A stretch of 64,000 nt of DNA from Thunnus maccoyii. Its lineage: Eukaryota; Chordata; Actinopteri; Scombriformes; Scombridae. A model generated the notes under the pieces. That model worked only from the letters and a program-made list of their open reading frames with translations. It did not search any database and was not told where the DNA came from. Both the position numbers and the translations under genes were made by a program. Below, one piece after another: positions 1-15,163 of the stretch. Numbering within the stretch: the first letter of the stretch is position 1; the number at the start of each line of letters is the position of its first letter. The DNA is taken from assembly GCF_910596095.1 (NCBI RefSeq), contig NC_056545.1, forward strand, positions 22,219,067-22,283,066. Reading direction: 5' to 3'.

Positions 1-264
1 TAAAATGCTCTAATTGTTTTACTTGATCTGATAAAAGTCTGTATTAACAAAAGTGTGCTCAACATGAAGTGTGTGTTGTGGTTTTCATATGTGCGCATGG
101 TCTCGTTGGTCCCCGTTTTGGTCCAGTTAAGCCTTGAAAAATAGTCTGGTCGCTTATCTCCTCATGGCCAAGGTAAGAGTTTCTTCATCCTCGCTGAATG
201 GCCTTTCAGAGGGTAGAAGGAGGAGAGTCTGAGGGGTGGGAGGTTTCAGGGTTCAAAGGATTTA

Positions 265-1188
<924 letters not shown>

Positions 1189-1195
1189 GCTGATC

Positions 1196-4100
1196 CTGTT
1201 GGGAGGGAAAGTTAGATAGGCAATTGGTTTTGCAAACTTTGCTCCCTGGCAACGTATTGTGTTCTTTTCAATCTTGATATTTAATAGATGTAATAACATT
1301 CAAATCGCTGTCCTGCTCACACCCACAGTCCTGGCCTGCAGTCAGAGCAAATAGGACTTTAGTCACACTCTCCTGATGTGTGCATGAGTGTATGAATAGG
1401 TTTCTGGTGTGTTCTGTTTTTGTGAGACAAGGGCAAAAGTGAGGACATTTTAGCTCTCCGCACTTCTTCATGGGGCTGTTTTATGCTTCATACTTTGGTT
1501 GGTTGAGTTTAAAAATAGGTTTAAGTTAAAGTTAGTTAAGTGTTGTAATCAGGCATGTAGTATTGATAGTTAAGACCAGAATTATGGCACAAAATGTCTG
1601 CAAAGCACATTTAATTTTAATGTTTTAATCATAATATGATTTGGACATTTTTTTTATGACTAGTGTAGTAACACTTGTTTAACACATCAGACACTTTGCA
1701 CCAGGGAAACTGAAAATGCTAAATGTCTTGAGGAATTGCAGCTATGCTGATCTCTGTAAGTAATTATGGTCGGACTATCTCACTTATTAATGCAGCATGG
1801 GCTTCCTGTCAGCTTCAGCAGAACAGCTCCACTTCCTGCATCCTGTTTGCTCATTCAGCTGTCACTTCCTTCCTCCCTCTCTGACAAAGCTAGCTATGTG
1901 TATACAGGACTCTAAACAAAACAACATACTGCTGCTCACTATGGCAACTGCTCTTAAAGCGGACAAAAACAACTTCATCAGGCCTTATGAAAGTATGAAA
2001 TGGTACGTGTTAACTGTCACGCTGCAGTAATTGCTTTTACAGATCTGAATCACTGAGTTACACAATTCAGTGACAGTTCTGAATTTCAAAGGAAACAGAT
2101 AACATATGGAGATGTTTATAGCTGATAGTAAAATCCTCCTGCTCTTTCTTTTCTTTACTTTTTGAGTATGTGCACACAAATGTATGATATGTATATGTTC
2201 TGGAAAAAACAAGGAATGTGTGTTTTATCCTTGCAGGCACATTGGGTGTAATATAAAGCATAAAGTACATTTGTCCCTCAAGGGGAGAAAGGCACACCTA
2301 TTGTGTCCCTTGCAAAACAGAGGTTGGTCAGTGTTACACAATGTGCTGATAGTTTGACAAATCATCATTGTGTCGAACTGCTCCACACTGGAGCCCTAGC
2401 TGACATAGATCACACTTATGTTCTCTGTTTATTGTCTGAGGTTGCAGCGGTTATATGGGCATGTGGGGGGGAGAAGCCTCTTCCTGTCCACTAAACTATT
2501 CCAAAACCAGTTTGTCACAGCAACAGCAAGGGTGAAGTAAATATCCAAACTCTTGAACAGTCTGTTTCTCAATCGGAGGAGTGTCATCTGCGGTGTCCCG
2601 GCACGCCCAAAGAACATCTTGCAGCTGGCAAACATCGGATTTATCTCTGCATGGTGTGAGTGAACAATGAGGGATGATGAAGTCAGAGATTCCACTCTCT
2701 CAGACGAACCCTCAGCCTAACCTGCACTTTGATCTCTGAATTAAACATGTGAACTGCTGATTGGATGCCACAAGATGAGGTCATGGTTCCATCTCTCTAA
2801 TTGATGTGTGTATCTCAAGCATATCTACAGTAGAGTGCAAACACACATATCAGGACAACCCTTTCAAGCATTGTGTGTGTACAGGTGTGTGTGTGTGTGT
2901 TTTGGAAGATTTTGTAGTCCGTTGCACTTTAAAAATCAACTGGGAGCGGCCTCGTAGTTGCTGGGAACATCTTGTAATCACAGAGTCACGGCTACAACCC
3001 CACCCCCCCCACAACCCCACCCGAAAGAACAGGATGACGATAAACAGCTGTGTGTAACTGAGGTGATTTTTAAATATGGAAACTAAAAAATCATAAATCG
3101 TAAAAAAAAGCACTGATGTGTTGCTCATATTGAATTAGCTTTGTCTGTCTTCTAACACTCCACATGGTTCATCTTGAAAGGATAATCAAATTGAATGTGT
3201 CTCAATTTGTTACAGTAAGATTATTGTTCTGCAGCTTCTGTGATTGAACCTTCGTCTCTGTGGACTTCGGTGCTTATTGTTCGACATGTTTCCACACATC
3301 AAATTAGCTTTCTGGCTCCTGTAATGTGGCTGTGTGTGACTACTGTTATCTACTCGTTACTATGTGAACCTTCAGGACATATTTTTTACATTTACATGTC
3401 TCATAGCTTAAGGCCAAACAAAAACCCCCTCAACTGCTGCACGAATCACGCTGTAATCTTTTATTTTTAGAGATAATTACCGTTATTATTCAAATAATAG
3501 TAAAATGAAAACCACTGCATTATGCATTCATGACACGGTGGCTCTTTTTTAAAACCTGACTGCTGCCCTGTGTGCAAACCTTTCCCTCTACTTTGTCCAC
3601 AGAGCAGCTCCCACGTGCCATTTGAGGGTTAAGTGTCTTACTCAGACGCAAATCCAGTTGTCATTCTCATCCCCCGCGCAAATTCTTACAAACTTATGTA
3701 TCATCACTTGCTGGCAGCCGTTGTGAGCTGTTTCACAACTTTCTTATTGTTCCAACAGTATCTGAATCATCAGTAGTTACTTTCTGAGACAAGTTAATAT
3801 CATTTTAACTCGCTGTAATTTGATCAGTGACTCATTTCATTCAACAGGGGGGTTAAAAGGTCATTCTAAAACCTTTGTGATGTGAAAACAGTGGCTCTAA
3901 ACGGATAAACTGCTTCACATGATTGTTTCTTACAGTGTTCATGTTTCCCCTTATCCTGCACAGTCCCACCTACTGTTGACCTTGTCTGTGCGTTCAGTGC
4001 TCTCTGCTCTTCTACCTCATCACTGAAGATAGCGAGAGCAGCACCAACCTACAGTCACAATCTTTAAGTTATATCACAGTCCACAGCACTGATTCACACA

Positions 4101-4591
4101 TAAAACCTTAACCATGTGCCATAAATGTGACAACACATCTGTATACAGAGTTTTACTGCCATTTCCTGAGGCAGAGGCCCGTTGTTCAGAGCATGTATTA
4201 AAACTAGAAAATGACATATTATTAGACAGTACTGACTACATGTTGAGGTGCCTCTGATGAGAGATTTGTCAGAGGCTGAACCTGTTCACATTCCCTGAAA
4301 CTGTGCAAAAGTAGATAAGAAACAGGAATTCATAAAACAAGAATTTGCAGGTCAGTCAGAAGGTATCTAATCTACACAGCTAAACATTAACTGAGTCTAA
4401 GAGAGAAGGAGACAGACAGCAAGGGTGGGGTGTATGATACATTATACTTCTTTTTTTTTCATGTTTCCTGTACAGAGTTAGCCACAAGCTCCACAAAGCA
4501 CCGAAGAAATCTTTTGACCGCCTGTGAGGAACCAGAAAACTGAGATTGATCGATGAGGCCAAGAGCAAAAAGACAAGGAGTGTTTACTTAC
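1196..4591 (-). other. Putative tagln intron 1 / upstream region, no gene seen
   Basis: No coding potential is recognised. It holds a short GT run near 2875-2900 and a C-rich patch at about 2998-3020. The open frames here are short, lack family motifs and are not bounded by matching splice sites. Confidence 0.5.
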
Positions 4592-4690
4592 TTTATTCGG
4601 TAGCTTTCAGGTGAGTACAGGTGGGCTTGTGCTGCTCTGCTCCCGCTCTTCTTCTTCCTCTTCTTTCTTACAACACAGTGCAGGTTGCAC
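4592..4690 (-). other. tagln: Possible non-coding first exon and promoter of tagln
   Basis: Inference. On the minus strand a good donor (AAA|GTAAGT) sits at 4592/4591, downstream of a purine-rich stretch that could be 5' UTR. A TATA-like TGTATTTATG lies at about 4708-4717. A CArG-like element CTAAATAAGG (one mismatch from the SRF consensus CCW6GG) lies about 180 bases further upstream, near 4866-4876. Transgelin genes typically have a non-coding exon 1 and SRF-driven CArG promoters, so the arrangement fits. No transcript evidence is available and the exon could be elsewhere. Confidence 0.35.
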
Positions 4691-4699
4691 TGCACAGGA

Positions 4700-6124
4700 C
4701 AGCCAACATAAATACAGCAAACACCCTCGTCTGAAATGACTTCACCACATTCAACAGAAGGAGGGAGTAAGAGAGAGAGAGAGATACACGCCTTTAGGTC
4801 CTCTTATTTCACTCTATGACCCGCCCCTTTTTCTCTTTCTCTTTTTCCCCACTCAAAGTGTAATTCCTTATTTAGGAGAAGGACGGGAAGGAAAAAGTGG
4901 GCATGTGACTGGGGAGTTTGGTGTGGTTACTGAAAGGAATTCTCCAAATTTCTCCCTCCACCACTAAAGAACAAGACAGGATTAGGAGGAGGGAAGGAGG
5001 GGAGAGATGATAAAATCCTGGAGTTTGAAGGACCACAGGAAGGGAGTTTGAGTAATTAGAGAGTAGTGAAGCACATGTAGATTTTTTTTATTGCCTTTAA
5101 GCCAAGCTGGTGATGTTTGTGTTTTCTAAAATATGTCTGAAATTGAAACAGGCAGAAAGCAGCCATGGAATGTAAATCCTCTCTGCTCTGTTGACTTTCG
5201 TGTTAAGACACAATAAGGAGGAAGGAGAGGAACAGGTCATGACACATCACGGCATGTTTGTTTTTGTGTTTTTTCCCCGATAGTTGAAAATGTAAATTCT
5301 GAAACGTATCCTCCTCCTGTAGTTTCAGTACATCCAGGCGGTTTCTATGACAACAAGGAGAGCCACTCCCTCCGAGGCATTCCAGCCATGTCAACCTCAC
5401 TGACATGAACAAGTCAGGACCTGGCTGGCGGGACTTTGGGACGAAACGATGACATCAGACGTGTTAACACTGTGAGAAGTTGGCAATGTGTGAAGTCATC
5501 AGCTGAGCCCATCGGTCATGAATGTGTAGGTGTTAAGAAAAGCTGCGACTCGTATGTGTCAGATATGTTCTGTGTCATTTTCAACTGCAGGAAAACCCAG
5601 TTATGAGTCTGATATTTAAACAGGACCAGGATGTGCAGGGTTAATGATTACCACAATGTGAAAGTGGTTTTGTTGCAGTAAAATATTTCCTCTCTCCTGC
5701 ACACATACTCAGCTGCCAAGCTTCACTTGTGTTGAAGAGCCACTCTCACCACTTTTCTTCATTCATTCTTTGAGTTTGGTTTTATTTCCATTTCTTCTTT
5801 CAACTGCGTAAATGATATACTTTATAATCAAGCCAATCAAATCGAGTACAATACAAAAAAACACAAAATGAAGAATGAGATGCTTCCATCTGCGTTTCTA
5901 CCAAAAGGTCAATTTTAATGTTTAAGCATCCATAAAAACAATTGTTTTACTTTTTTTATGCAACAGATTTATTCCTGTAAATTGTCATACTAGTGTAAGT
6001 AAAGCATCATTTTCACCTCACAACTGCTCCTCTCAATCTTCTATGTGTGTGATAATTTATACTTTGTTAAACAAAAAAGATTTAAAAAGAGTAGTAATCA
6101 CTACTACAAATGAGGTTGTGAGTC
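4700..6124. other. Spacer upstream of tagln
   Basis: No gene recognised. It contains the CArG-like site described with tagln and purine-rich stretches near 4970-5050. Confidence 0.5.
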
Positions 6125-7418
6125 CAGTGGTGGAAAGTGAGTAAGTTAATTTACTTAAGTCCAGTTTAAGATACTTGTACTTTTATTGAGTATTTTCATT
6201 TTATGCCATACATTATAATTCTAGTCCACTACATTTCAGACACAATTATTGTATCTATGCCGCACATTCATCTGACCGCTATAGTTATTTTGCAGATTGA
6301 GATTTTACACATCTGAGCTTATAAGACTGACTTTTGTATAAATTAAACTATCAAACAGTATATAAACTCATAAAAATGAGCTCCACCATGACCATATCCA
6401 ACATGAAACTGCTTACACATGAATGCATAAATAATAATAATTTAATAATATATTACTGATTGCAGAAAATCCCCTCCCACTCAGAATCGACAGCCACAAT
6501 AAAGCTGCTTTTCAGCAGAAAAGTGAGTAACGTTAAGTGCACCGAACTCCATTGGAAAAAAATGACAATTTAACACACCAATGACTAGTGATGGTTTGCT
6601 TGTTAACTACTCATTTAAGTTACATTTTTACTGAATCAAATCCACATTTACCTACAAAACATGTGCCGAATTAATCAGTGGCTCCTTATGTTGTTTTATC
6701 TTTAAAATATCATCAATGCTGCGCACCTTACACCTACAAATAAGGTCTGTTTTAAATTGTGTATTTTTATACAGGACTTTGGTGTTAGTGTTAACTCAGA
6801 GGCTGTTCAGTTAGGAAGTGCTGACAGTGGACATGCCCCCAGCGTTCAGAGCAGAGAATACTGCTTATATTTCACCAATTTTGAAACCTAATTTTATATA
6901 CTTGGCGATTTTTTTTATCATTCAAATTTGGCCTGGTGGTTAATTGCACATTTTTCTGTGGTGTGACAAACTCAGAATATGTATTTATTATTGCTTTGCA
7001 TGGACTCTAAGTTTCAGTAGTGGTTAAGTTATTCCTTCATTTCTAGGTTGACATTAGGAATTATGATGTCAAGTTGAATATCCTTTGTTATCCTTTTTCT
7101 TCTGGTATCAGATGAACCATTTTCAGCTATTCTGCAAAAAAAGATTAAACTGTAACTTCTGCCTTTGCTCATCTGTCCTAACAGCCACTGAGTTGATGAT
7201 ATTCCTGGAACCAGACTATCAGTATTCCTTCAAGCTAAATATTCTTTAATGATAATAAAACAATACTCAGAAAGGGGGTATTCTGCGGAAGTAGTATTTT
7301 TAACTTTTGACAGTTAAATTACATTTAATTCTTTAAACTTTTACTTGAGTGAGTTTTTAAATGCAGGACTCTACTTACAATGAAGAATGTATTCAAAGGC
7401 GTAATTCTTCCACCACTG
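6125..7418. mobile_element. Old inverted-repeat element of the teleost 'ggtggaaagtaa' type
   Basis: The stretch opens with CAGTGGTGGAAAGTGAGTAA and closes with TTCCACCACTG, giving 11-base terminal inverted repeats. The interior start (lines of ...acttaagt...gtacttgtacttttattgagtatttt) resembles a very common teleost dispersed repeat that I recognise from general knowledge. No transposase frame is present, so it is non-autonomous. No clean target-site duplication is visible (flanks tgtgagtc and gcaactga), which suggests an old, decayed copy, probably with later insertions in its middle. Confidence 0.6.
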
Positions 7419-10400
7419 GCAACTGACACATATCTCGTGTGTATGCAGTGAACCGGTTGACATGGTGGGTGTGGAGCTGGAGAAATGTTCATGTTCAACA
7501 AAATGACAGATAGCTGTGTGTGTGGGAACATGGGAAACATTATCCAGCAAACCTGTAAATGGTGAAAATACACACAAGTGAGAAATTCCACATGTGGATG
7601 AGCTCTGGGAGTTCCTGCAGCCAGCGGTTCGTCCGTACCGACTTTGCGTTTCTCTCACTGGAACCAGATATACAGTCTCACCTGCCCTGAACACATTATA
7701 ATGTCAGTGAAACATTTTTTTTAAAGTTTCTGTGAGATGTAAACCTTGAATCTCCAAAATGCTGTGCTTAGAGGAAATGAAAAACACAGCTGGTTTTTAC
7801 AGCTTTTTAATCCCAGATACCCATCAGCCCTCCTGTGAGTCTGCAGGCTGCTCCTGCGCTACAGCAACATCTGGTGGCTCAGGGGGGCAGATAGCAGGTG
7901 ACATCCACTCATTTCTCCCTCCTCTGTGGTGCAGTGTTTGCTTTTACAAGGGTAAAAACAGCCAAAAGCATACTACTCCACAAGTAGCAAGCAATGTTTT
8001 TAAATGTGATTTTGTTCAACGAGAGGACTCATTGTCCTCTGTAGTCAACCTTGTCCAGAAAACAGATTTCATGTTATTTTCAGGTGGAGGGACACACTGC
8101 TGGGTGTTGATGACCGCAATGAGAGCTGCTAATTGAAAAAGAGCTGCCTGGTGGACGCAAAACTGTGATGTCAACAGGGCGTGAAATATGAAGCTGTTAG
8201 ACAGAAAAATGATCTTAACAGATGGAAGAGAGTATCAAGGGGTGCAGGTTTTGTTGTTTTCAACCTCAGAATGAATTATTCAAGAGGGAAACTACTTTGA
8301 GTCAACTTTGTCTAAAAGCCAAAACAAACATCCGATGGTCCATAAAATCTGTCTCACTGCTTTCTGACTTTAAAAGAGTTATGAATACTCAAAGTAAAGG
8401 CAGCTAACTATGGTCAAAAATAGATAAATATAATATGATTTCAATAGTGAAACTGAGATTTACTTCAACATGATCAGTGTGACACAGTGCAGAACATTTG
8501 GAGACATGAAAGTGTTTTTTCACATGTTGTGTATTATAGATCAAGATTTATATTTTCTAAAAATGTCGACCATTTTAAAACATCAAAGGCAAAAAACAAT
8601 TAGAAAATATGATTTGTGAAACAAAGAGAATTTGATTTGTCCTTCAGCTTCAAATGTCATGATGCTAATGAAAACATGTGCATGTTTTACTTTGTATTTG
8701 AAGCTTTACTTAGTTAATGATCATCAAGACAATAAAACCATTCAATTTTAATTTTCAAAAGCAAGCCAAGGATGCGGTGTATCCCTTTAACCTTTCTTAA
8801 TGTATTGGCTTCATTCATTGTATTAGACATGTGACTGGGGTCCTGATTATGTTTGCATGTTTCTGTAATGGCTCTTGTGGCCAAATGCCAGCTTGAAACT
8901 AAATGTTAACGTGATTGTGTACTGTACTGTAGGTCCTCGAAACGGTTCAGTCTCTGCATACTGAGTAGTGTGTCAGCTGAAAGGGAATATTATGATTTCA
9001 GTTTCCTTTTTGCTTTTTTTTTCCTGAACATTTCGTACATACAAGATGTCCTTCTGCACTCTCGTCTTGAGGGAAAGCTGCTCCCATCAGGACAAATGAT
9101 AAAGAACAAATCTAGCACAACCACACCGTTGTGTTAATAAATGTAATGTAGTTTTGATCCAGTGTGCATGATCCCTTCTTTATCTGTACCACAGATCATG
9201 GTACTGAGCTGTGGGAGGTGTGATGATGAGATATGTGGATGAATAAAAGAGTGTAGATTAAGACCACGGGAGGTCCAGCAGTATCTGATCCTTTAGGACA
9301 AAATTCCAGTGAGACACAGCGGGAAACATCTGTTTAAATTCCTTATTTATTCATGTGACCACTACGTAGAACATTTTTCTCTTCTAAGACAAGTATTCGA
9401 CAAATAATCACAATATATTTCAGCAGTTTTAGCCTAGTAAACCTCTGTTGTTACTGTTTGAGCGGTGAGATGGATAACATGTGTACTCTCAACTTTCTCT
9501 TCAAGTGAGTGAACTCAGATGTGGAGAAGAAAAACTGCACAATGTTCCAAAACTAAATGTCCTTGAATAGCTCCCTGCCAGTCAACAGTGGGGGGATACG
9601 CATGTTTTGTTTTCTTATGCGAGAGTTGTAGAGTGCAGGTTGGTCCTCTTGGAGGTGCTGTGCTTCAGTAGTCACTAAACAGACCCTTCACTCTGCTGAC
9701 ACTCAGCCTAAACTGTGACCCCTAAATGTCCATATAAATCTTCAACCCTCCATCTCCTCCCTCTAATAATGCTATGAGATGGTGAGAAGCTGTGCAAAAA
9801 AAAAAAAAGGGGGGGGTGTCTGCGATGTAATGGACATGTTCAAGGTGGACATTGGTGTGTGTTAGTCACTTACAACCACCAAACCAGATGATTCTGCCCT
9901 AAATCCTCTTTTATCCTCCTCTTTTGTTTGACATTTTGAAGCAAAGTCATTCTGTACCTGCAGCTTGTGTGACAATAAAAACATCAGCATCCTCTGCTGT
10001 TTTGCTACTCGAATTCATTGCACACAGCTGCTGGATGTCATCTACATGCTATCTGGTGCAATTTAAAAAAAATAAGATTAGACTTCCACTTAATTTATGT
10101 GACCTCTGTTTATTGATCGGGGAGGCAGAGGTGCATAGGTGGGGGATGGGTGTAGAGAGAGAGAGAGAATTTGTGAGACAGGAGTCCACGGGCAACACAT
10201 CACAGATCACTTCTGCTGCACAGGAGCTCAGTCCAGCTGACTGTTGTGGCCATAAGGTTTACAGTGTGTGCATTTTTGTTGATTGTGTCCAGCTCTGCTT
10301 TGATTCAGGCAACCAGCTGAAATGAAACAGCAGCATTTTAAGAGAGACTTTTCTCTGAAGGCTCTGTCCTCTTTGTGTGGTAAAAGTGTTATTAAATGTT

Positions 10401-13400
10401 CAGTAAGCCTCACTCTGTCTGTCTCAGAGAGCAGATGCAGAGGGAGCTGTAAGCCATGTTATTTCTGGCCGTAGAGAAGATCTGGCCACATTGACAGAAG
10501 GTGTTAAATTAGCCAGTGGCTTTTGTATCTGGCTTCTGCAATACAGTGCAGTACTGATATAATTAGACCAAGTTTACTCACAAGAATTTCTTCCAGACCT
10601 GTTTAACTGCCTGTATTTAAAAACTGAAAAGATTTTAGCATCATTGTAAAATTATATTCACATACTGTTGTTTCCATTGCAGTAGTTTGACAGTAGAACT
10701 TATAGACATATGCAGGATTAGAAAAATAACATCAGCATGAAATGGGCCCATTGCTTCTCATATCTTCAACCTTTTGTAATCACCAAGTAATGATGGAGTG
10801 TTACGCTGTAGAGGACGACACACAAATAGTCTGTGGTGTCCACACTGACTGAATTTATCACTGCAATGGCTAATTTGAGCTCCCAGTGGTGGATTAAGTG
10901 TTCTTAAGCAGGATCTTTAAAGATATGTGGGGAACGTACATGTACAGCATGTTGACACACCATTTAACTTTCCATAGATATTTTTAAGTTTCAGAAATCC
11001 CAGCTTAACAACTTCACTGAACTAATCTTTTTCTTTTTTTTTACCTCGACTTTTTGGTGACAACTGGTGAAAGCCAAAAGATGAATCTCAACACTTGTTG
11101 AAAAGATTGTCTTCGGATTTATTTTTGTACCAGTTGTCTTGTCTTTTTGCAACTCCCTGTGATCCAAAATAGATGCCAAAAAGAGAATACACCCTTCAGT
11201 TTGTCACCCATATCATGAAACTAACTTGATCTCAGTATTTTTCTCCCTTTTTCTAAACGACCAGAACAACCGCATTAGAGCCAGATATGGCACAGTTGGT
11301 CCAGGGGTTATTGAGGGTATTTTTGAGATACATCCCAAATTTGTCTGACATACTGCAACTTCCCAAAGATGAATTAATTCAGTAAGATGGCAGAGCAGTC
11401 ATGATTGGATCTAGCAGGCTGGAGGCTAAAGCAGCTTTAAATAATATCATACATGCTGGGTGCTCTATATATATCATATTTCCAGGATATCAACTGAGGA
11501 GAGAGGCAAGAGAGGTGTCAAGCCAGCATCAAGGAGTTTTTCAAGGAGATAATGAGAGTTGGTAAGCTGTTGGGAGAAGATGTGTCAGGTTTTCTTTTGT
11601 CTGTTTGAAGAGGGCAAAAAAGAAAAAAAGGGAGGAACTGGGGTCAAAGAAAGTTTAGGAGAGAGAAGAGAGAGTGGAAAAGGATTTTTCCTGAGTAAAG
11701 CAGAAGATTCAACTGCAGCAGCTTAAACAAGGAGGAAAAGGAGCATTGAAGGAAGAATCACGTGACTGAGGAGAGAGAAGTTCAGAGAAAGGTAGGAGGG
11801 CAGAAATGTGGAGGAGTAGGAAGCAGTGGAAAGAGAGAGGAATGAATCAGGAGGAGGTGGAGAGGAGCAGATGGAGACAGAGAGAGAGGAAGGGCGGAGA
11901 GAAGGTGCCGACCAGGGATCTCACAAAAGGAGATCAAGTCACTTGCGGAGGGCAGAATGTGGACTGACACAAATTGACGGTCTAGAAGCGGAGAAGGCTC
12001 CAGAGAGGAACAACCGAACTCCAATTTCATCTTTATGAATGAGTTAAGAGGCAGAGAGGGAAATATCCAAGGAACACAGGAGAGGAGTAATGAAATGCTT
12101 CTTCTCCGAATGCTGTTTTATGACTGAGATAATAATGAATCAGCTGTGGGGAGCGGGTCACAGAGCAGATGAAAATTTGATGAAGAGGCAAGGGTGAATG
12201 CCTGTGAATGACTCGTCAGTGGTAATCAATCTGTAAACATTGATTTATCCTTACAGAGAAAAAATATTTTTTTTTTGTAAATTAGATCTTCTTTTCTTTT
12301 AGATTAGATTGATTTACACTATAGGGTCAAGGTCAGAAAACATTGCTGCACCTGTCAGGCCTCACTGAGACTCACAAAATTTTTTTTTGCATGTTTACAA
12401 TAAAATCTACACTAAAGTCAGTTTAATAGAAAGCAGTGACCATTGCTCCTCAATAATTTGCCACTGGCTCAGAGATAAGAAACCAAAACAGAAGTCACAT
12501 CTGGTTGCTGAGAATGATGAGACAAACTCTTAAAATAGACGCAAGAAACTAAAATAGACAGAAAAAAGAAGCAACACTGGTGGGACAGACACCGCATCTG
12601 TTTAAAGGACATTTAGAAAGCAAACAGATCAAATAATGCGCATGTCGAGAGGTTCAATATCACACCATTGATAATGAAAAGAATTTCAAAAACATGTCAG
12701 TCAAATTGATGTTTTTCGTGCAAACACCGATGATAGATTACCCACATGATGCAGACATTGATACAGTCACAACACCAGTGTTTATGCTGTTTTTTCTTAA
12801 TTTTGGAAAGGGTTAGGTTTGTACAATACATCCTGCCAAAGATTATTATGTGTAGTGAGAAGAACAAGCATGTGATCAAAATGCCATAGTTCAATTGATT
12901 CAACTTGACAATTTGTTGGTCAAAATGTGAAAGAAAGGTCCCTGATCTGATCAAGATCCACAAATAAGAGCGAGGTAGTTCATTCAAACTTGCTGCTAAA
13001 GATGAAGCTGACGACGATGATGATGTCTCCTGTCCTCTGAAGAACGGTGCGTCTGTGGAAAGTGTGAGATGTGGATCTATGTGGCACTGAGCCATTTCAC
13101 TGCAGGCCAGCAGGTTTGGATAGTGAATGTGAAGTGAATCAAGGAGCTCAGCTGAGCATCCTTCATGACGGCTCTGAGCGGGGTGAACAGTGCTTTAATT
13201 GATTCCTTGAAATGATACACATCAAATACTGCATGATCATCGCAGCGGGAAGGTCTGAGAACCTGGAAGTGACCTCCTTTTTATTGTCAGACTGTGTTAT
13301 TTTTGTTCATCTTGATTTTATTTTCTTATTTTAGGAAGATATATATTTGATGGTTTGTGTGTAAGTTTGTAGATGTGATGGGTAGGTTAATATTAAGTGG

Positions 13401-15127
13401 CATATTTTTAGGTATTTGGTTTTATTGGTGTTTTAATGTTGATATTTTTAAAAATGTGACTTTCCTGTAGATGTGCATCATTACCCTTACACACTTTCAG
13501 CAAAGAAACCCAAAGGGAGAGGATGTGTTATGAGTGTCATGGGGTGTGAATTCACTGTGCTCACACACATAAATAAATTTAAAATGTTGCAGTTTCTGTT
13601 TGATAATAACATCTACTCTTTTCTCAGAGAAAGGAGAAAATGTTTTTATGTAGTCGGGCATATTAATGGTTAAGAAATGCTTGTTTTATAGCTCATAACT
13701 GGGTTAAAAATATTCCCTTATTCACTCCAGTGGAAGTTATTTGAGCTGAAGCCAGCATATGGCTCATCTGTTGGTTTGAACCAGTCTGCCCATCCATATT
13801 CTTTTGGACAGCAGACACCCACCTTTTTTTAAATAGTTCCCACAGCAGGTCAGTAAGTGTTTTTGTTCGTTTCAGGGGGGCGTTTCGTTACATTTTGTTC
13901 ATTTACTCTGTTTTGTTATTTACAGTCTAGCATGTCCGCACCCTTTGTCGTGTATAACTTTCTTTTCTTGAATTCAAAATTAATAAACCTGCAGCGCCCA
14001 GAACCATCCCTGTGATTACACGGTGCAGTAAACCGTCTATTTGCACGCTTTGATGCATGAGTAAGCAGGCAGGATGAACTTCTAAGTTGTAGTTATGTAT
14101 TTGTGCCTATACTTAATGGACTGTAGTCTACTGAGTGCACAAATGTGGAGGTATGTGGGTGTTGAGTGACAGCTCTATTCAGAGCTATGATCTGAGCATA
14201 TAGAAACACCTGCATATTCATTCGCTGCGTGTGCATAATCCACACAGGCCTGAGCAGCCATAAAAAAAAAAAACCTACAATGCACAATGTGCTGAAGAGG
14301 GAGAGCGGGGGTAGCCATAATATAAAAAGTTTCTTCTTCAACTATGCTGTACCTGATGAGAGTCTCCTAACATGAGGAGCATAAATTTCATGTAAGTAAT
14401 GCAAATAAGTGCTGTTAAAAGGCTTTTAACATTTCCCACCGCATTGATTATGCTAATTGTCACTTCGTGAATCATACAGTGAAGATCATCAGCCTAATTT
14501 TTTTGAGTAATGTTAATTAAAATATATAAATGACGTACTTTCAACAAAGTAATCTGAATGTGGAAAACATGACTCTAAAAATGGAATTGGTTGCCATGCT
14601 AATTCCTGTGGTAACCAGTGATCTAAAAAGAAAGCATTCTTGACTCTTGTGTTTATTATTGTGCATCACATTTCATTCTAAAAATGTTAAAAAAAAAACC
14701 AACCCCAAACACTGGTTAACCTCAACCTTATATGAAGTATTTTGAAATAAATATTTTAGTTTGTTATATAAATGTGTCATCAAAGTCATCTACTGTATAG
14801 TTTCTTCCATATTATCAATTTTATACACCAAATCAATGGAAGTCATCATAGGTAATTATTGTACTTAACTGTTATTTATTTCATACTTATGATGTAGCTG
14901 CAGCGCTGCGGGTTAACGCGCAGCACAGCATGTTTCTAACTTTCACCATGAGTCTATCACTCGAGTGTGTTCTGCAGGTTGCTGCTATGTAGAGATGGTG
15001 CAGTGCTGTTTCTGCCCTTCACTACTGTAGTCTCTGTGGTGCTTAACATCATTACTGCCCTCCTGTCACCACAGCAACCAGCCTTGCTACATCCTCAGCA
15101 GTGCTTTTGTTTAGGCAGTTATTGACT

Positions 15128-15163
<36 letters not shown>

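Noticed and set aside
12697-13095. 132-residue minus-strand frame with a hydrophobic stretch
   Set aside because: No homology recognised, no promoter or splice support, AT-rich intergenic setting.
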